Source of the DNA: JAFALX01 sp050734185
GTDB lineage: Bacteria; Chloroflexota; Dormibacteria; Aeolococcales; Aeolococcaceae
Assembly (NCBI GenBank): GCA_050734185.1
Contig: JBOHUE010000139.1
Location: 1 to 42,663 of the forward strand
DNA length: 42,663 bases
Reading direction: 5' to 3'
Shown: positions 38,266 to 42,663 of the stretch, piece after piece
Layout of the letters: every line of letters starts with the position of its first letter
Position numbering within the stretch: the stretch's first letter is position 1
Made by a program: the position numbers and the translations under genes
The notes under the pieces: generated by a model
The model's database searches: none
What the model saw: the letters and a program-made list of their open reading frames with translations, nothing else
What the model was told of the DNA's origin: nothing

Positions 38266-39030
38266 ATGCGGCGAGTGCCCCGCTTCTTCGTCGACGCCGG
38301 CGCAGTCCATGGCGATGTTGTGCACATCGGCGGCGAGTCCGCGATACATCTCGCGCGATCGCTGCGTGCGCGCGCGGGCGAGAGCATCGTGGTTGTCGAA
38401 GCTGGAACGATCGAGCACGGCGTCGTTCTCACCGACGTCGGCGCGACGCAGGTGAGCGGACGGATCGAATGGTCACGTCCCGCCACCGGCGAGAGCCGCC
38501 TCCGAATCCACCTGCTGCAGGCGATCCCGGCGCGCGGCTTCGACGACACCATCGAGGCGCTGGCCATCGCGGGGGCGGACACCATCCACCCTGTGATCAC
38601 GGAGCGCGGCGTGGTCCGGGCCGACGCCGGCCCGTCGCGCCTCAAGGCGGGGCGCTGGGAGGCGATCGCACGCGAAGCCGCGCAGCTCGCCGGCAGGGGC
38701 CGCGCACCACGCATTGCGCCGCCCATGCCACTGGCCGCGGTGCTCGCCGCTCTGCCGGCGCGGTGCCCGATACTCGCGTGCGTGGCCGATGAGCGGGCGA
38801 TTCCCATCGAGACCTTCACCGTCGGGGATACGGCCACCGTTGCCTGCATGATCGGTCCGGAGGGCGGCCTTGGGGCACGCGACCTGTTGGAACTGAACGC
38901 GCACGACGCGACGACGGTTCATCTCGGCCCCCGGATCGTCCCGAGCCGGTTGGCGGGCCTCGTCGCCGTGTCGCTGCTCCTCGCACGCAACGGCGACCTC
39001 GACAGTGCGCCCGAACCGGCGCCGCGATGA
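38266..39030 (+). CDS. rsmE: 16S rRNA (uracil(1498)-N(3))-methyltransferase
   Basis: SPOUT methyltransferase: N-terminal PUA-like part (RRVPRFFVDAGAVHGDVVHI), LLQAIPARGFDDTIEALAIAG, and the SAM-binding knot CMIGPEGGLGARDLLELNAH followed by LGPRIVPSRLAGLVAVSLLL. 254 residues. ATG 38266 chosen because the N-terminal domain begins there. Overlaps mtaB by 4 nt (ATGA), as in many bacteria where both lie near dnaJ. Confidence 0.93.
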   Translation: MRRVPRFFVDAGAVHGDVVHIGGESAIHLARSLRARAGESIVVVEAGTIEHGVVLTDVGATQVSGRIEWSRPATGESRLRIHLLQAIPARGFDDTIEALAIAGADTIHPVITERGVVRADAGPSRLKAGRWEAIAREAAQLAGRGRAPRIAPPMPLAAVLAALPARCPILACVADERAIPIETFTVGDTATVACMIGPEGGLGARDLLELNAHDATTVHLGPRIVPSRLAGLVAVSLLLARNGDLDSAPEPAPR

Positions 39031-40307
39031 GCGCTGCTGCTCCGCCGCGCGTCGCCGTCACCTCGCTCGGCTGCAAGGTGAACTTCGCGGAGATGTCCGA
39101 GCTTGCCGGCGCTCTTGCCGCCGCCGGTTGGGACGTGGTGCCGGAGCACGAGCCCGCCGATGTTCGCGTTCTCAACTCGTGCACGGTCACGCTGCAGGCC
39201 GACGCAACCACCCGGCAGCGGTTGCGCCGCATGCGGCGCGCAGATCCCAACGCGCGCCTGGTGCTCACCGGGTGCAGCGTCGACGCCAACCCCGGCGTGT
39301 ACACCGCAGACGGTGCGCGGCGGCTCGGGCTCGACGCCGTGTACACGAACGCGCGCAAGGACAGCATCGCGGCCGATCTGCTCATGCGATTTCACCGCGC
39401 CGCGGGCACGCCGGCCGGCGCCGCTCCCACCCAGTCGCTCCGCTCCCGGGCCTTCATCAAGGTGCAGGACGGCTGCAATCACCGCTGCACGTACTGCATC
39501 GTGTGGCAGGCGCGCGGCGTGTCGACCAGCCGCGAACCGAATGCCGTTCTGGCAACGGCCGAGCGCGCGGTGGACAGCGGCCACGGCGAGCTGGTCCTGT
39601 GTGGCGTCGACCTCGGCTCGTACGGCCGCGACCTCGGCACCGACCTGACCACGCTGGTCACCGACCTTCTCGAGTGCGTCGGCAGCCGCGCGCGCATCCG
39701 CCTCAGCAGCATCAACGCCAACGACATCACGCCCGGGCTGATCGAGCTCAACGCGCATCCGCGGCTGTGCTCGCACTGGCATCTGCCGCTGCAGAGCGGT
39801 AGTGATTCCGTGCTCCGCCGCATGCATCGCGGTTACCGCCGCGGCCAGTACGCTCGCATCGTGGGCGAGTTGCGCGAGCGTGACCCGCTGACCGAGATCA
39901 CGAGCGACGTCATGGTCGCGTTCCCCGGCGAGACGGAGGACGACCACATGGCCACACTCTCGCTGGTCGACGAGATCGGTTTCCACTCCTGCCACGTGTT
40001 TCGCTACTCGCCACGCCCGGGAACGCCCGCGACGACGTGCGCAGACTCGGTCGACGCCGCGACCTCGCGACGGCGCAGCGGCGAGGTGCGGCGCGCCGCC
40101 GCGCGCACCGGCGACGACTCGCGCCGGCGTGCGCTCGGGCGAGTGCACGAGGTCGTCTGGGAGACGGGCGTCGACGGCGACGCCGTCGGCCTGTCGTCCA
40201 CCTACCACCAGATCGTGATCCCGGGGTATACGGCGCGCCCAGGATCACTCGGTCGCGTCCGCGCCACAGAACTGAGCGGCGACCGACTCCTGGGAGTACC
40301 TGCGTGA
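39027..40307 (+). CDS. mtaB: tRNA (t6A37) methylthiotransferase, MtaB/MiaB-like
   Basis: Radical SAM enzyme that adds a methylthio group to t6A37. N-terminal cluster cysteines C16 (SLGCKVN), C52 (NSCTVT) and C83 (LTGCSV); radical SAM motif CNHRCTYC at about 150-157; SSINANDITPGLIEL, HLPLQSGSDSVLRRMHRGYR and MVAFPGETEDD. The final Cys-free TRAM-like part is short. 426 residues. Start overlaps rsmE, end overlaps the HIT gene (GTGA). Confidence 0.93.
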   Translation: MSAAAPPRVAVTSLGCKVNFAEMSELAGALAAAGWDVVPEHEPADVRVLNSCTVTLQADATTRQRLRRMRRADPNARLVLTGCSVDANPGVYTADGARRLGLDAVYTNARKDSIAADLLMRFHRAAGTPAGAAPTQSLRSRAFIKVQDGCNHRCTYCIVWQARGVSTSREPNAVLATAERAVDSGHGELVLCGVDLGSYGRDLGTDLTTLVTDLLECVGSRARIRLSSINANDITPGLIELNAHPRLCSHWHLPLQSGSDSVLRRMHRGYRRGQYARIVGELRERDPLTEITSDVMVAFPGETEDDHMATLSLVDEIGFHSCHVFRYSPRPGTPATTCADSVDAATSRRRSGEVRRAAARTGDDSRRRALGRVHEVVWETGVDGDAVGLSSTYHQIVIPGYTARPGSLGRVRATELSGDRLLGVPA

Positions 40308-40648
40308 GCGACTGCATCTTCTGCGCCATCGCGGCACACGGCGTACCGTCGGAGATCCTGCACGAGGACGACGCCGTTATTGCCATCCGGGACAACAACC
40401 CGCAGGCCCCGGTGCACGTCCTCGTGATGCCGCGGGCGCACATCGCATCCGCCGCTGAGCTGACGCACGAGCACGAGGAGCTCTGGTACCGGATGCTGCG
40501 GGTCGCCAAACACCTGGCGGCGACCGAGGGTGTGGCGGAGAGCGGCTACCGGCTGGTCGTCAACACCGGCACCGACGGCGGACAGACCGTCGCGCACCTG
40601 CATATGCACGTGCTCGGTGGGCGTCAGATGACCTGGCCTCCGGGCTGA
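40304..40648 (+). CDS. HIT-family protein (histidine triad, HINT-like)
   Basis: 114 residues from GTG 40304. Zinc/cys start SDCIFCAIAAHGVPSEILHE, DNNPQAPVHVLVMPRAHIAS and the histidine triad VAHLHMHVLGGRQMTWPPG. Hydrolase of AMP-linked substrates (purine phosphoramidates). The stop is 3 nt from the convergent dnaJ stop. Coupled to mtaB by overlap. Confidence 0.93.
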   Translation: MSDCIFCAIAAHGVPSEILHEDDAVIAIRDNNPQAPVHVLVMPRAHIASAAELTHEHEELWYRMLRVAKHLAATEGVAESGYRLVVNTGTDGGQTVAHLHMHVLGGRQMTWPPG

Positions 40649-40651
40649 TCG

Positions 40652-41770
40652 TCAGCCGCGGAACGCCTCGCGCACGTTCTCGAAAAAGCCCTTCTTCACG
40701 TCGGCGGGTTTGCCCTCGCGGCCGCCGAGCTGCTCGTAGATCTCGCGGTCGTCGTGACTGAGGTGCGAGGGGACGACGACGCGCACGACGCAGATCTGGT
40801 CGCCGCGACGGCCGCTGCGCACATGCGGCACGCCCATGCCGTGCAGCTTGATCTGCTTGCCCGGCTGCGTTCCGGCGGGCACGTCGACGGTGTGCTCTCC
40901 CGACACCGTGGGGACGGTGATCTTGTCGCCGAGCACCGCCTGGGGGACGCTGATGGGCAGCTCGTAGACGATGTCCGACCCGCTTCGCACCAGGAAGGGA
41001 TGCGGCTTCACGCGGAACCCGATGTACAGGTCGCCCGGCGGCCCGCCACGCGGCCCAGCCTCGCCCTCGCCCGTGAGTCGCAGTGTCATGTCCTCGTCGA
41101 CTCCGCCGGGGATCGAGACCTCGACGGTGTGCTTGGACTGCACCCGGCCCTGACCATGGCACTGCGGGCAGGGATCCTCGACCATCTGGCCCTCGCCCTG
41201 GCACTGCGGGCAGGTCGTCACGTTCATCACCTGACCGAAGATCGACTGCATCGTGCGGCGCACCTGACCCGCGCCCTGACACGTCGTGCATTGCACAGCG
41301 CTGGTGCCGGCGCGCGCCCCGGATCCATTGCACTCCGCGCAGGTGCCTGCGCGCGGCACCTCGACGGTGCGCTTCGCGCCGAAGACAGCCTCCTGGAACT
41401 CGACGTCGACATTCATGCGCAGGTCCGCTCCGCGCTGCGGGCCGCCGCGGCGCCCACCGCGGCGGCCGGCGGCGCCGCCGAAGAACATGTCGAAGAGGTC
41501 GAAGGCGGAATCGAACGAGAAGGCGCCGAAGTCGGGCTGGCCGGTCGCCGCGTGGCCGAAGGTGTCGTAGGCCTGGCGCTTCTCGGGGTCGCTCAGCACC
41601 GAGTACGCCTCGCCGATCTCCTTGAATCGATCCTCGGCGCCCTTGTCCCCGTTGTTGCGATCGGGGTGGAACTGCATCGCCAGCTTGCGATAGCTGGTCT
41701 TGAGCTCCTCGGCGGTGCACCCCCGTGCCACGCCGAGCACCTCGTAGTAGTCGCGCTTCGTGGTCGCCAT
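40652..41770 (-). CDS. dnaJ: chaperone DnaJ
   Basis: 372 residues, Hsp40 co-chaperone of DnaK. J domain with HPD at 35-37 (AMQFHPDRNN), Gly/Phe-type linker (GAFSFDSAFDLFDMFFGGAA), four CxxCxGxG zinc repeats (CAECNGSG, CTTCQGAG, CPQCQGEG, CPQCHGQG), and C-terminal substrate domains. ATG 41770 starts 2 nt after the grpE stop, so grpE-dnaJ are coupled and no dnaK lies between. Confidence 0.97.
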   Translation of the reverse strand: MATTKRDYYEVLGVARGCTAEELKTSYRKLAMQFHPDRNNGDKGAEDRFKEIGEAYSVLSDPEKRQAYDTFGHAATGQPDFGAFSFDSAFDLFDMFFGGAAGRRGGRRGGPQRGADLRMNVDVEFQEAVFGAKRTVEVPRAGTCAECNGSGARAGTSAVQCTTCQGAGQVRRTMQSIFGQVMNVTTCPQCQGEGQMVEDPCPQCHGQGRVQSKHTVEVSIPGGVDEDMTLRLTGEGEAGPRGGPPGDLYIGFRVKPHPFLVRSGSDIVYELPISVPQAVLGDKITVPTVSGEHTVDVPAGTQPGKQIKLHGMGVPHVRSGRRGDQICVVRVVVPSHLSHDDREIYEQLGGREGKPADVKKGFFENVREAFRG

Positions 41771-41772
41771 CG

Positions 41773-42288
41773 TCAGCCCGCCGCCCCCGGATGTCTCGGA
41801 TGCGCGACGCGCACGATCGCCGGCCGCAGCAGACGGTCGTGCAGGCGATAGCCGGGGAGCAGCACGTCGATCACGGTGTCCCGCTCGACGTCTGCCTCCT
41901 CCCCGCTCACCGCCTCGTGCATCGCCGGGTCGAACGGCTCGCCGACGCCGGCGATGGGGGTGACCCCGATGCGTTCGAGCGCCGAGTCGAACTCGCGCAC
42001 CACGAGATGCAGCCCGTCGAGGAGCTGGTCTTCGGCATCCGTCTCGGGCGCGTGCTCGACCGCTCTGCGCAGGTTGTCGAGCACCGGGAGCAGCGCGGCC
42101 GCGGCCTCCACGCTCGCGTAGCGGCGGCTGTCGACAAGCTCCTGGTCCTTGCGGCGGCGGAAGTTCTCGAAGTCGGCGGCGAGGCGGAGGTAGCGGTTCT
42201 CGCCGTCGAGCAGCGTCTGTTGCAGCGCCGCCACGTCGGTCTCGACGACCTGCTCGGCCTCGGCGGACGGGTCAGGGCTGAAGGTCAT
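41773..42288 (-). CDS. grpE: nucleotide exchange factor GrpE
   Basis: 171 residues: a helical N-terminus (ALQQTLLDGENRYLRLAADF, ENFRRRK), LLPVLDNLRRAVEHAP and the beta domain (GVGEPFDPAMHEAVSGEEAD, VIDVLLPGYRLHDRLLRPA, VRVA). Releases ADP from DnaK. ATG 42288, 20 nt after the hrcA stop. Confidence 0.95.
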   Translation of the reverse strand: MTFSPDPSAEAEQVVETDVAALQQTLLDGENRYLRLAADFENFRRRKDQELVDSRRYASVEAAAALLPVLDNLRRAVEHAPETDAEDQLLDGLHLVVREFDSALERIGVTPIAGVGEPFDPAMHEAVSGEEADVERDTVIDVLLPGYRLHDRLLRPAIVRVAHPRHPGAAG

Positions 42289-42308
42289 GCGCGCAGTATT
42301 CCCACGTC

Positions 42309-42663
42309 TCAGCTCAGCACACGCTCGAGCGCGCGCCCTATCTGCTGCGCCACGTAGCGCACCCGCGGCGCCACCTGCGCGTACGGCATGCGCGTCGGGC
42401 CGAGGACGCCGATCGTGCCGCGACGGTCACCGCCCGACCGGTACGTGGTGAGCACGAGGCTGCAGCGGCTCAGCTCGGCGAGATTGTTCTCGCGCCCGAT
42501 CATGATCTGCACGCCAGAGTCGCGGTCGACCTGCGCGATCAGCGCCGCGAGCATGCGCTGCTCCTCCACCACCTCGATCACCTGCTGGAGCAGCTCGACG
42601 TCACCGAACTCCGGCTGCCGGAGGAGATTGCGGACGCCGTCGTGCAGCACGAGGGTCTCCTGC
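42309..42663 (-). CDS. hrcA: heat-inducible transcription repressor HrcA, C-terminal part (runs off the right edge)
   Basis: About 117 C-terminal residues: NLLRQPEFGDVELLQQVIEV, VQIMIGRENNLAELSRCSLV, and GTIGVLGPTRMPYAQVAPRV ending YVAQQIGRALERVLS. HrcA represses class I heat-shock genes through CIRCE; the promoter and operator lie outside the window. First gene of hrcA-grpE-dnaJ. Confidence 0.93.
   Translation of the reverse strand, partial: QETLVLHDGVRNLLRQPEFGDVELLQQVIEVVEEQRMLAALIAQVDRDSGVQIMIGRENNLAELSRCSLVLTTYRSGGDRRGTIGVLGPTRMPYAQVAPRVRYVAQQIGRALERVLS

Noticed and set aside
1..42663. CRISPR array, prophage or insertion sequence with transposase
   Set aside because: No regularly spaced direct repeats, and no transposase, integrase or phage structural motifs were found in any frame examined.

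Overview
The window is a GC-rich chromosomal segment from a bacterium. The gene set (bS1, bS21, ClpS next to a DUF2017 protein, RNase Y, MtaB, FtsH) and codon usage suggest a member of the Terrabacteria, such as Ca. Dormibacterota or a Chloroflexota/Actinomycetota relative. This placement is inference; no rRNA gene is present.

Layout. 1-3.3 kb: 5' part of rpsA (minus), a small zinc-ribbon gene, clpS-DUF2017, then a nested cluster of inverted repeats with a zinc-ribbon gene and its remnant. 3.3-9.65 kb: a tight minus-strand operon, DUF2520 (possible ketopantoate reductase)-panB-panC-panD-nadB-nadC-TPR/zincin-lipoprotein, which joins pantothenate and NAD synthesis; both PanD and NadB consume L-aspartate. 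10-15.2 kb: ftsH, a short tilS, two tRNAs with CAT anticodon, a DivIC-like gene, a HAD phosphatase and mazG, all minus. 15.3-17.8 kb: a BNR-repeat lipoprotein and an APH-like kinase (plus). 17.8-22.6 kb: rpsU-ybeY-pth-mfd (minus). 22.7-25.6 kb: a UvrD-type helicase fused to an Fe-S PD-(D/E)XK nuclease domain. 25.6-30 kb: an accessory island of lower GC with DUF433/DUF5615 (toxin frameshifted), a Doc-like toxin with a 39-residue partner, HicAB, small unknown genes and a short dispersed repeat at module borders. 30-38.2 kb: orphan histidine kinase, peptidase S51, a LysR regulator divergent from an unknown gene, rny, an unknown gene and an alpha/beta hydrolase. 38.3-42.7 kb: overlapping rsmE-mtaB-HIT (plus) converging on hrcA-grpE-dnaJ (minus) without dnaK between grpE and dnaJ.

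Most noteworthy signals: (1) a repeat family of about 170-275 bp seen three times, each time directly after a stop codon and in the same orientation relative to the upstream gene, with closing inverted repeats that differ in sequence between copies but stay self-complementary, so it may be a structured 3'-end RNA or mobile terminator; (2) four genes whose conserved N-termini lie upstream of any ATG/GTG/TTG and appear to start at ATC or CTG; (3) at least eight genes with a -10-like hexamer 5-7 nt before the start codon, which implies leaderless mRNAs; (4) a perfect 9-bp-arm palindrome over the start codon of the LysR gene.
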